Assembly (NCBI GenBank): GCA_947492955.1
Contig: CANLOV010000006.1
Coordinates: forward strand, 124,001-188,000
DNA length: 64,000 nt
From: an uncultured Cellulophaga sp.
Lineage (GTDB): Bacteria > Bacteroidota > Bacteroidia > Flavobacteriales > Flavobacteriaceae
Direction of reading: 5' to 3'
Part shown: positions 53,301-60,510 of the stretch, piece by piece
Numbering within the stretch: position 1 is the first letter of the stretch
How the letters are laid out: every line of letters begins with the position of its first letter
Notes under the pieces: model-generated
What the model was told of the DNA's origin: nothing
Databases searched by the model: none
The model's input: the letters and a program-made list of their open reading frames with translations, nothing else
Program-made: the position numbers and the translations under genes

Positions 53301-55214
53301 ATGCGAAGTATCCTCGATTTCTAAATTGGAAACAATCTCTATAAGCATCTCTAAATCTTGAGCTATTTGAGTAATTTCTTCTTCTAGTTTTTTACCTTCT
53401 ATTACTTTTTTAATACCAGAAAGTGATTTTTTCTTTTCATGAACTCTTTCATGATAAGGTTGTAATGCTTTCTCATCTAACAAAAACTGTACACAGCGAT
53501 TGGATATTTTATCACTGTACGCTACAATTTCTTTTTCTATATCTTCTATAAAACTTGTATCTACATAACGTACTTCGTTTAAACCAATTACCTCTCCTCT
53601 TAAGGTTCTTAGCTGCGATAAAATAGCTACAAAATCATTAATAGATTTAAACGAACTACTCTTTATTTTTCCAAAAATAGCAGATGCCTTACTTTCTGTG
53701 TCTTGCGTAATACGCTGTGCATTTTTTCGTAACTGTACTACTTTTTCAAACTCATCAATTGCCGCATTGGCTGCATTGTTTATTTCTTGTAAAGGCTCAT
53801 CTAAACGATGCGTATCTGGTTCTTTTATCCAATAATAACTATTGATAATATCATTTGAAAACTTAGATAAATCATCATATAAACCATCATAGCTATCTTC
53901 CTTATTCAGTAAAGTCACTAAACCTTGACATTCTGCCATGGCTTTTACTATGGATTTGTTTCCAATTTTATAAATTAGAGTATCTGTATGTTCCGAAGGT
54001 ATGGTATCTCCTTTTATAAATGGCGTTTGCCAAACTTGAATTACATGATGCCTAGTTTGTTCGTTTTCAGTAGAAAAATAGCATAATGAACCATCCGAAA
54101 AAATAGTATATCCATTACAGACAATAGGAGTTTGTACTTCTTGAGCGATAACATTATACCCCATTAAAATAAAAAGTCCTTGCTTACTTTCATAAAAAAC
54201 ATACAGGTAATCTTCTCCATTTGGAGAAACTACAGTTTTCTTAAAGTTAACATTCTCTAATGACTGATCATACTTTTTAAAAGCTCCTGATTGTAAATAA
54301 TAGCCATCTGCAAAAATAATCCCCTGATCATCTGGTAATTGAATACAGGCATCACCAATACTTTCTATTTTTTTTACATCATGAATTTTATGATTGTATA
54401 CAAAATAGCGACTTGCTTCTTGAAAGGGTTTTATTTCTATAGCTATTAAATTCCCTAAAGCTGCATATTTATATTGACCATCATCTAAAGTTTGATCCTT
54501 ATGTTCTACTGGCTCATTATAGATTCCTTTTCCGTCATCCGTGTTGTCTTCTATCTTTATAGTTAAATCACCTCCAATGGTTTCTACAAAGACTTTATCT
54601 AGAATAGAGATATGCGCATGTGTTCCGTAACGATGTTGATCACGACCAACCTCTACCCACTGAAAATCGTGCTGATCAGGAAATTTAAATTCGTGCTCGC
54701 TACGGTTATCTATATAGCGTAATTCTTCATCTGCAATTAACCACTTAAAGGTTTTTATATCTGTTACACTTTCGCTCAATTGAAATACCAAATGCAAATA
54801 ATTACCTATAATTGCGAACTTAGAAAAAATAGTATTTCTGTAATATTTATACAAATTTGTAAAATCTGAAGCAAAAGTAGCATCTTCAAAAATTGCTAAT
54901 GATTGTAGAACAAACTGCCCTTCCTCAAATTTATAAACACTAAAAACATCTTCTAACTTTATTTCTGTTCGTAATCCAAAATGTACATTATATCCAAAAA
55001 TACAATGTTCACCAATGGTTACAATATCTCTGGCAATACAGCTATTTTCGGTGTTGATGCGATTATTAGCAATTAACTTAGTCTCTACACTACCAAAAAC
55101 TTCTTTTCTTGAAGTATTTAACTGAGATAAACGGTCTAAGAGCGCTGTTTTATGTTTTTGTAAACGGTTCTGAATAATTTCATAGGTACCGCTTTCTAGT
55201 TTGTTTTGTTCCAT
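50376..55214 (-). CDS. Giant coiled-coil MoxR-like AAA+ ATPase (DUF3686-type, named DNA repair ATPase in databases)
   Basis: A 1612-residue cytosolic protein. Residues about 50-430 are beta-rich and propeller-like (VSPNGEDYLYVFYES, GYTIFSDGSLCYFS). About 450-850 is helical coiled coil (LEEEITQIAQDLEMLIEIVSNLE, VAVQLEDLEARFADFDTFIVQIIEKREEVYNAF). About 850-1200 is mixed. A single AAA+ domain follows: Walker A LLISPPGYGKTTLMEY around 1255, Walker B NVMLYLDDIQHCNPE around 1316, and MAGNPYTESGDKFQIPDMLANRAD around 1368, close to MoxR proteins. There is no nuclease, helicase or DNA-binding motif, so the database name is probably misleading. The nearest upstream gene on the same strand is the flotillin, 249 bp away. 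I infer a remodelling machine for the PspA/flotillin module. Confidence 0.85.
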   Translation of the reverse strand: MEQNKLESGTYEIIQNRLQKHKTALLDRLSQLNTSRKEVFGSVETKLIANNRINTENSCIARDIVTIGEHCIFGYNVHFGLRTEIKLEDVFSVYKFEEGQFVLQSLAIFEDATFASDFTNLYKYYRNTIFSKFAIIGNYLHLVFQLSESVTDIKTFKWLIADEELRYIDNRSEHEFKFPDQHDFQWVEVGRDQHRYGTHAHISILDKVFVETIGGDLTIKIEDNTDDGKGIYNEPVEHKDQTLDDGQYKYAALGNLIAIEIKPFQEASRYFVYNHKIHDVKKIESIGDACIQLPDDQGIIFADGYYLQSGAFKKYDQSLENVNFKKTVVSPNGEDYLYVFYESKQGLFILMGYNVIAQEVQTPIVCNGYTIFSDGSLCYFSTENEQTRHHVIQVWQTPFIKGDTIPSEHTDTLIYKIGNKSIVKAMAECQGLVTLLNKEDSYDGLYDDLSKFSNDIINSYYWIKEPDTHRLDEPLQEINNAANAAIDEFEKVVQLRKNAQRITQDTESKASAIFGKIKSSSFKSINDFVAILSQLRTLRGEVIGLNEVRYVDTSFIEDIEKEIVAYSDKISNRCVQFLLDEKALQPYHERVHEKKKSLSGIKKVIEGKKLEEEITQIAQDLEMLIEIVSNLEIEDTSHSTQIIDRISLIFSSLNELKAGLKNTVSSLGKEEAQADFVAQLKLVDQSIINYLDISSSPEKTDELLNKVAVQLEDLEARFADFDTFIVQIIEKREEVYNAFEARKNSLVEARNKKALALENAAKRILKGVSKKALSFTELNDINGYFAGDLMLNKLRDIVDQLKGLDDIGKAEIIETSIKVAKEDAIRKLKDKQDLYEDGENIIKLGKHKFAVNQQNLDLTILFKDEVLQYHLIGTDFYQPIQNKILTSSKKYWNQELISENEQIYRSCYLAYSVFKEIEDKAAISKADLAAKVKEKCSKDYASGYVKGVHDTDAIAIAEVLLDKYNDLGTLSFAPEIRGWAQLAWKQLSEEKQSDWKSKLKHLGEIYKLFPQGISSKNELILLGQDLEEVFPVKETENNSFIKKGSQFLYKVLGFGDDFIVSKETNKLKIAFEEYLKKSKAKTTFTNSLKDKNSAQKISLATQWISAFLGQEHPKQLNYTLDVVYLLLYASTTSEIVNVSPNQLVTAIKGSHASIKEGVFNFNYHEFIQQLEQYVNVDVPAFKAYGEAKHTVTEELKEALKLNEFKPRVLSSFVRNKLIDQVYLPLFGDNLAKQLGTVGDQKRTDRMGMLLLISPPGYGKTTLMEYMANRLGLIFMKINGPAIGHEVTSVDPMTANNSAAKQELKKLNLAFEMGNNVMLYLDDIQHCNPEFLQKFISLADGTRKIEGVFEGKPKTYDLRSKKFCVIMAGNPYTESGDKFQIPDMLANRADIYNLGDIIGDTADLFKLSLIENALTSNPVLQQLSSKNFDDLYTLIDAIAQKNSDTLSLKGNHTNQEISEYKSVLEKVLMIRDTVLKVNETYIKSAAMEDAYRTEPSFKLQGSYRDMNKLVAKVVPIMNSSELQTLLLSHYENESQTLTSAAEANLLKYKELVGTLDNEEVERWSKIKTTYSKNNKLKGLGKQNEMTQVLAQMMAFSENLQGIQDVLKKGLDNG

Positions 55215-55463
55215 TAGTTATTTTGTAACTATTGTCTTCTCTTATTTTAAAATTCTAGACTTATATTATTGAAGAAAATTAATGATGGTATTAATTAAAA
55301 AATACCCAAACAAAAATTCTCTCCAATACTATTAATAAGTTAAATACTTGTTCTTTTGAGCTTGCCTTTTGAAAAATTTATATACAGAATTTATTTTCTC
55401 TATTTTTTATTTCAAAATCAATACTAACAACCCTATTACTACACTTAAAATTAACGTAGACAT

Positions 55464-57590
55464 TTACTTTAATTTTTGTTTATCTATACCTAATCCTTTT
55501 GCTAAATTAGATAGGTTAGAGAATAAATTACTATCGTCACTACTCGTTGCTTTAGACTTTAAATCCATTAGTAAATTAGCAATAGTTAAGTTCTTTATAT
55601 CTTCTGAAGAAATACCATATTTATCGGCAAAACCTTTTACTCTTTCTAACAGATTTCCTTTTACATCATCACTTCCTAAAATGGCATCTTTTACTTCTTG
55701 AATATTGTCTGAATGTTTTACCAAACGATCAATTCCTTTAGACTTAGTAATTTGACCAACAATCTGATCAAAGAACATCGTTTCGCCCCCAACAATATCT
55801 ATATTAGCAGCTTTTAACGCTTCTCCAATTACTGAAGCTTGTGCATCGGCAATTTCTTTATGAACATTAATTTCTGCCAATTCTACTTGTAATTCTTTTT
55901 CTAAACGTAGCTTAAATTCTTCGTGCTCCTTACCTACTCCATCTAACTTTTTCATAGCTTCTGCCTTTTCTTCGATACCAACAGCTTCTGCCAATGCAAT
56001 TTCTTTATCTCCTGCGGCTTTTGCTAAGGCCTTTTCTTTAATTACTTCTGCTTCTGCAATACCTTGCTCTTTACTAGCTTCTGCTTTTGCTAAAATTCCT
56101 GCAGCTTCTGCTTGCGCCTTTTTCTCAATAACTGTTGCTTCTACCATTCCTTCTCGTTCACTAGCTTCTGCTTTTGCATGCATTACTTGCGCCTCAGACA
56201 TACCAAGCGTAGCTTCTTCTTTGGCTTTTGCTTCTGCTAATGTTTTACGTGCGTCTGCCTCTTTAATACTAGCTTCTTTTTGTGCTTGCGCTTCTATATT
56301 AATTTCTTCTGCCTTCTGCTTTGCCGCTTCTTTCTGTGCTTCTGCTTCTTTTATTGTTTTAATAAGTTGCTCTTCTGCATTTGCTTCAGCGGTCGTAATT
56401 TTTACCTGCTTATCTCTATCTGCGGTTTTAAAAGCTTCTATATCCTTAATGTTTTCTTGTTCTTCTACCACACCTTTTTCTAACATTACACGATCACGAA
56501 TTACATCTTGTATGTTCTTTTTCTCTACCTCTACTACTTTTTCTTTCTCTATCTGTGCTAAGGTTACAATACGTTCTCTCTCTGTAGCTTCTAGCATACG
56601 GTCTTTCTCTACTCTTTCTGTTTCTACAGCATCGGTACGCTCTTTATTTTTTGCCGCAACAATAATTTGTCTTGCCATATTTTCCTCTGCTACTTTTACT
56701 TTTTCTTCAGTAACAAGTCTGGCAGTTTCAGACTTTAAACGTTCTTCTTCTGCTACTTTTAAAATTTCTGCTCCTTCTCGTGCTTCAATATTCGCTATTT
56801 CACGTTTTTGTTGTTCTTCCTTTTCTGCTAACTGCTTGTCTAATTCTAAAATAGCCTCACGCGCTTCTACATCTTGCTTACGAATAACTTTCTCTTCATC
56901 GCGCTTAATTAGATTCGACTTTACATTTTGATTTGCTGTTAACTCCGTAATCTTTTTAATACCCTCTGCATCTAAAATATTATCGGGCTTTAAAAAGGAA
57001 ACAGGCGTTTGTTCTAAATAATCAATAGCACAATCTTCTAGCGTATACCCGTTAAGGTCACGACCAATTTCATTTACAATTTTATCTCTGAACTCAGCTC
57101 TAGATTCATATAGTTCTATAAATTGAAATTGTTTTCCTACCGTTTTTAATCCTTCAGAAAATTTAGCTTCAAATAAATCATTTAAAGTATCTAAGGTAGA
57201 AGCTCTTTCACAACCAATAGTTTGTGCAACTTCGATAATTGCTTCCTTAGATTTGTTAACCCTTACAAAGAATGCTACTTTGATATCTGCACGCATATTA
57301 TCTTTACAGATTAAGCCATCTTCTCCGATACGCTGAATTTCAATCTTTTTTACTGATATGTCCATAATCTCTACCTTATGAAGTACAGGAATTACATACA
57401 TTCCTTTATCAAAAGCTACGGCTGTACCACCAAAACCTGTTTTTACCAAGGCTTCTCCTTGTGGTATTTTTTTATAAAAAAGAGCAATAAAAATTACAAA
57501 TAGTACGATTAAAGAGGCTAGTCCTCCTACAACTATTCCAATAATAGTAGCTGTGTTAATTGGTGCAAGCGTAATTAAGAGTGTGTTCAT
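55464..57590 (-). CDS. Flotillin family (SPFH/band 7) membrane scaffold protein, YqiK-like
   Basis: A 708-residue protein. A short outer N-terminus and one transmembrane helix (about 15-42, IIGIVVGGLASLIVLFVIFIALFY) lead into the SPFH domain (about 45-230: PQGEALVKTGFGGTAVAFDKGMYVIPVLHKVEIMDIS, DIKVAFFVRVNKSKEAII). A very long Glu/Ala/Lys helical flotillin region (about 235-560) has AEA- and EAEA-type repeats, followed by a helical C-terminus (about 570-708) probably for oligomerisation. Longer than typical 500-560-residue bacterial flotillins. It lies 8 bp after the NfeD-like gene, its usual partner. Confidence 0.93.
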   Translation of the reverse strand: MNTLLITLAPINTATIIGIVVGGLASLIVLFVIFIALFYKKIPQGEALVKTGFGGTAVAFDKGMYVIPVLHKVEIMDISVKKIEIQRIGEDGLICKDNMRADIKVAFFVRVNKSKEAIIEVAQTIGCERASTLDTLNDLFEAKFSEGLKTVGKQFQFIELYESRAEFRDKIVNEIGRDLNGYTLEDCAIDYLEQTPVSFLKPDNILDAEGIKKITELTANQNVKSNLIKRDEEKVIRKQDVEAREAILELDKQLAEKEEQQKREIANIEAREGAEILKVAEEERLKSETARLVTEEKVKVAEENMARQIIVAAKNKERTDAVETERVEKDRMLEATERERIVTLAQIEKEKVVEVEKKNIQDVIRDRVMLEKGVVEEQENIKDIEAFKTADRDKQVKITTAEANAEEQLIKTIKEAEAQKEAAKQKAEEINIEAQAQKEASIKEADARKTLAEAKAKEEATLGMSEAQVMHAKAEASEREGMVEATVIEKKAQAEAAGILAKAEASKEQGIAEAEVIKEKALAKAAGDKEIALAEAVGIEEKAEAMKKLDGVGKEHEEFKLRLEKELQVELAEINVHKEIADAQASVIGEALKAANIDIVGGETMFFDQIVGQITKSKGIDRLVKHSDNIQEVKDAILGSDDVKGNLLERVKGFADKYGISSEDIKNLTIANLLMDLKSKATSSDDSNLFSNLSNLAKGLGIDKQKLK

Positions 57591-57598
57591 GTTGTTTG

Positions 57599-58327
57599 TT
57601 ATTTATACGATTTTATATAATAGAATTTTTTGTCTTGTGATTCTTTAATAATTAATATTTCTTCTCCCGATATCATAGACTCACCATCTAATGATTTTAC
57701 ATAGATATTTATAGGGTCATTTTCTACAAAAAGCTTGACACTTCCTAGTTTTTCTCCAGAAATATTAGAAAGTAATATTCCTTTTCTCCCTAATAAGTCC
57801 AATGCATCTACGCCTTTGCGTTCCAATTTTCTAAAAAAAGCTTTAAAAGGAGTGGTAAAGATTTTATTCAGAATTAATGCTGGAATAATTGCCGCAAAAA
57901 ATATAGTTAAACCAAATTTATTGTCATAACTTCCTGTGTAATACGTTCCGATGATTGTAATAGCCCACCAGAAAAATATCCATGATGTAAAAGTGAACAT
58001 AAAGGGTAATTCTGAAAAATTGAAGTAGATTAGAAACACCTGCCACCATCTTAGTCTCTTTGGTCGTTTACCTACAATAGTTTCGTTTTTTAGCTCCACA
58101 TTAGATACATCTTCAAGGTCTATTGCGGTAGCATCTAATGAAGTTCCTGTATCAAAATCTGTATCCACATCAATATCTGCATCTACATCAAAATCGAAGT
58201 CAAAATCGAAGTCAAAATCTAGGTCTAGACCTACAATCATCGTTAGTATTCGATAAGCCCCTAAAACAATCAATAATACTGTAAGAGGCGTGTTTATTGA
58301 GGAAAAAGCTAAGTCTATTAATGTCAT
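57599..58327 (-). CDS. NfeD-like/YqiJ-like membrane protein with OB-fold and Asp-rich repeat
   Basis: A 242-residue protein: transmembrane helix at about 10-30, then a striking alternating Asp/hydrophobic run (residues about 34-60, DLDFDFDFDFDFDVDADIDVD), two further helices in about 95-165, and a C-terminal OB-fold (about 175-242: LLGRKGILLSNISGEKLGSVKLFVENDPINIYVKSLDGESMISGEEILII). OB-fold NfeD-like proteins pair with flotillins in many bacteria, as here. An inverted repeat sits in the 97-bp gap upstream of its gene, between it and pspA. Confidence 0.88.
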   Translation of the reverse strand: MTLIDLAFSSINTPLTVLLIVLGAYRILTMIVGLDLDFDFDFDFDFDVDADIDVDTDFDTGTSLDATAIDLEDVSNVELKNETIVGKRPKRLRWWQVFLIYFNFSELPFMFTFTSWIFFWWAITIIGTYYTGSYDNKFGLTIFFAAIIPALILNKIFTTPFKAFFRKLERKGVDALDLLGRKGILLSNISGEKLGSVKLFVENDPINIYVKSLDGESMISGEEILIIKESQDKKFYYIKSYK

Positions 58328-58344
58328 TTAGTTGGTTTGTAAGT

Positions 58345-58420
58345 GTTATTGGTTATCTTTTTTTGTTCCCCCTTAGTAATAACTATAAAATAACAAAACT
58401 GACAACGGATAACCAATAAC
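58345..58420. repeat. Perfect 13-bp inverted repeat between pspA and the NfeD-like gene
   Basis: Arms GTTATTGGTTATC (58345-58357) and GATAACCAATAAC (58408-58420) are exactly complementary with 50 bp between them. The spacing is long for a terminator, so it could be an internal operator, an attenuator or an mRNA-processing structure inside the operon. Confidence 0.7.
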
Positions 58421-58424
58421 TATT

Positions 58425-59132
58425 TTAACTATTTTTTTGTTTTAACTGGTCTTTTAATCTTGCCAGTTCAGCATCTGCTGACTCGGCTGTTACATCCACT
58501 GCTTTATCAATTTCCTCATCTATAGTTTTACTAACATTCGCTATATCTCCATAAGCTTCTGCTAAAGCCTCGTCCTGTGCAACCTTCTCTTTCATACGTT
58601 CTAACATACTCACCGTACTAGAACTATCAATTTCTGCTAACTGTTTGTTTAAATTTTTGGTAGCATCAGAAACTTTTACACGAGCTTTTAGCGTTTTTAG
58701 CTCATTTTCCCATTTGCTAATATTTTGCTTTATTTCTTGTACATTTTTCTCTAACTGTGCCACAGAGTTATCAAATCGAGTTGTTTCTGCTGTTGTACGC
58801 TCTAAGTGTTTGGCATTTTCTTCCTTTTTAATTAAGGCTTCTTTTGCTAAACGATCTGCCTCTTCTACTTCCAAATCTCCGTTATGTGCTTTCTTTAAAA
58901 TCAACATTGCTTTTTGTTGATAATCATCTGCTTTTGCCGCAAATTCTTCTGCATCATTTTTAGCACGTATAGCCAATGCTTTTACTTGTGCCAAAGATTC
59001 TAGACTTTTGCTTAAATCTCCTTTCATATCTCTAATTCCCTGCTCAGTAAGCTTAATAGGGTCTTCCATTTTATCTAAAGCTGCATTCGCTTCAGCTTCG
59101 CCAATTTTAAATAGTCTCTTAAAAAAGTTCAT
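58425..59132 (-). CDS. pspA: PspA/IM30 family membrane-coat protein
   Basis: A 235-residue helical protein of the ESCRT-III-like PspA/Vipp1 family that coats and repairs damaged inner membrane. It starts MNFFKRLFKIGEAEANAALDKMEDPIKLTEQGIRDM, matching the family's amphipathic helix 0/1 and the DP motif. A continuous coiled coil follows (LAQVKALAIRAKNDAEEFAAKADDYQQKA, NVQEIKQNISKWENELKTLKARVKV) and then a Glu/Asp-rich C-terminal helix. No pspB, pspC or pspF is present. It follows the YjfI-like gene by 12 bp. E. coli yjfI-yjfJ has the same pairing. Confidence 0.93.
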   Translation of the reverse strand: MNFFKRLFKIGEAEANAALDKMEDPIKLTEQGIRDMKGDLSKSLESLAQVKALAIRAKNDAEEFAAKADDYQQKAMLILKKAHNGDLEVEEADRLAKEALIKKEENAKHLERTTAETTRFDNSVAQLEKNVQEIKQNISKWENELKTLKARVKVSDATKNLNKQLAEIDSSSTVSMLERMKEKVAQDEALAEAYGDIANVSKTIDEEIDKAVDVTAESADAELARLKDQLKQKNS

Positions 59133-59144
59133 ATCTCTTGTATT

Positions 59145-59537
59145 TTATTTTGAATAATTAATTATCTGTTCTGAGTATTCACTCAGTAATAACCCTAAAG
59201 AATTTAAGCTAGCTTCAAATTCATTAAGATCTAAATTTTCTATTTGTAACGTATCTCTAAAAATTACTTTTTCACCACTTTCATCAAGAACAAAAGCTCC
59301 GTGTACCATATCACGACTCTTTTTTAATAGGTTTTTATATAGTTCTAAACTTGGTGTTTTAATATCAAAAATGTGCTGTTCAATAATAAGTATTGGAGAT
59401 GCTATTCCGAGTATTAAATTATTTATCCCTTCACTTTCTCGATCAACAACAATAATGCTATCTTTTCTATTCTCATAAGAGATGGTAATGTTCAGTTCCA
59501 TAACATAGGACTTCACTAAATCAAAATGGTCGTTCAT
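59145..59537 (-). CDS. YjfI-like / Tir-chaperone (CesT-fold) small protein
   Basis: A 130-residue acidic protein. Conserved-looking core: NNLILGIASPILIIEQHIFDIK, LYKNLLKKSRDMVHGAFVLDESGEKVIFRDTLQIENLDLNEFEASL. The alternating strand/helix pattern and the VHGAF...FRDTL...NLDLNE segment fit the DUF2170/YjfI-type proteins that accompany PspA, which are often annotated as molecular chaperone Tir. It is the first gene of the operon, with a leader of about 160 nt from the divergent promoter. I infer a PspA-binding adaptor or chaperone. Confidence 0.75.
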   Translation of the reverse strand: MNDHFDLVKSYVMELNITISYENRKDSIIVVDRESEGINNLILGIASPILIIEQHIFDIKTPSLELYKNLLKKSRDMVHGAFVLDESGEKVIFRDTLQIENLDLNEFEASLNSLGLLLSEYSEQIINYSK

Positions 59538-59669
59538 ATTTTTATGGTATTTAGGTTTGTTGTTTTGTTTATCGTTACATCACTTCAATTATACTAAAAT
59601 AGTATGAGTTAAAACTACACTAAAAACAAACATTTCGTTACTATTATTAGCAATAATTGACAATTATTT

Positions 59670-59698
59670 TAGCAATTCATTTCATTTTACTATTTTTG
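59670..59698 (+). promoter_or_regulatory. XRE regulator promoter
   Basis: TATTTTTG (59691-59698) is an exact -7 match with a TTTT (59667-59670) 20 bp upstream. It lies 53 bp before the ATG at 59752. Confidence 0.6.
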
Positions 59699-59704
59699 TT
59701 AGCA

Positions 59705-59735
59705 CAAATATAGCATCTATTTTTAGATTTGCAAA
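59705..59735 (-). promoter_or_regulatory. pspA-operon promoter
   Basis: On the minus strand TTTG (59732-59735), exactly 19 bp, then TATATTTG (59705-59712): a full Bacteroidota consensus, identical in both boxes to the rpmH promoter in this window. Transcription would start near 59699, beside a TTAGCA motif. Confidence 0.82.
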
Positions 59736-59751
59736 TAAAATTAGCAAAAAA

Positions 59752-60510
59752 ATGTCATCAATAGGAAAAAATATTAAAAAGATAAGAAGTGTTAAAGGGT
59801 TGAGTCAACAAGCTTTTGCTGATATTTTTAATCTAAAACGTGCTACAATGGGGGCTTACGAGGAAGAACGTAGCGAACCAAAAATTGAGACCGTTATAAA
59901 AATAGCTAATTATTTTAGCATTTCTATAGATGATTTGCTAACAAAAGAGCTTACTGTTAACTCTTTGGTACAGTTTAAAGATGAATTTACCACTGCTACC
60001 TTAAGTAAAACTAAAAACAACTTACCTAATATTCCTTGTATTACCATAGCATATAATGAACAATACACAACTGAAATTAACAATAATAAGTTTATAGACG
60101 GACTTCCTAAATTGTCTTTACCCATAAATCCAGATAAAAAATTTAGAGCTTTTGAAGTCACTAATTTAGAGATGACTACGCATGACAGGGGTTTTTATCC
60201 TAAAGATATTGTGGTAGGTGAATTTGTTCCTAAATCTGTAATTCCTAAGTTAAATAATGGAACTTTAGTATTCTGTGTTTTTGGTAACCAAATTATTTTT
60301 AGAAGATTGTATATCACTAAAAATAACTTAGTACTACGAGCAGACCATATAAATATTAAAGATATTGAAATTACTAACAATGATGTTCTTGAGCTTTGGC
60401 GCGTACGTTATGTGTTTTGTAGAAGAATCCCAGATTTTTCTAATCATTTAGAAGACCAACTTGTATTACTGCACCATGAAATTAGTCAGATTAAAGAGAA
60501 ATTAGGCTAA
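59752..60510 (+). CDS. XRE-family regulator with S24/LexA-like C-terminal domain
   Basis: A 252-residue regulator. Residues 5-65 are a Cro/CI-type HTH (NIKKIRSVKGLSQQAFADIFNLKRATMGAYEEERSEPKIETVIKIANYF). About 100-235 resembles the S24 peptidase/CI fold (FRAFEVTNLEMTTHDRGFYPKDIVVGEFV, TLVFCVFGNQIIFRRLYI). The Ser expected after the Met-containing turn is not evident, and the usual Lys-Arg pair is Arg-Arg, so self-cleavage is unlikely. It is divergent from the pspA operon, so I infer it controls that operon. Its last 9 bases overlap the convergent helicase gene. Confidence 0.87.
   Translation: MSSIGKNIKKIRSVKGLSQQAFADIFNLKRATMGAYEEERSEPKIETVIKIANYFSISIDDLLTKELTVNSLVQFKDEFTTATLSKTKNNLPNIPCITIAYNEQYTTEINNNKFIDGLPKLSLPINPDKKFRAFEVTNLEMTTHDRGFYPKDIVVGEFVPKSVIPKLNNGTLVFCVFGNQIIFRRLYITKNNLVLRADHINIKDIEITNNDVLELWRVRYVFCRRIPDFSNHLEDQLVLLHHEISQIKEKLG

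Larger units (their letters stand above)
59647..59747. promoter_or_regulatory. Candidate operator region: 17-bp dyad and four TTAGCA motifs
   Basis: AATAATTG-A-CAATTATT (59652-59668) is a perfect 8+1+8 dyad. TTAGCA occurs at 59647, 59669, 59699 and 59741, two copies directly flanking the dyad. The dyad overlaps the -33 region of the XRE gene promoter (-7 at 59691-59698), so the regulator could repress itself. The outer TTAGCA copies touch the start site of the pspA-operon promoter. Confidence 0.6.

Noticed and set aside
55215-55463. Possible promoter or small gene in the 249-bp gap before the giant ATPase gene
   Set aside because: No TAnnTTTG box at a useful place, no hairpin and no convincing small frame, so the ATPase may be transcribed from the flotillin side.
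56221-56931. 236-codon plus-strand open frame inside the flotillin gene, and similar ones opposite pspA and the coiled-coil proteins
   Set aside because: Antisense shadow of Glu/Ala-rich codons: the product is Ser/Ala/Cys/Phe-rich low complexity, with no start signals.
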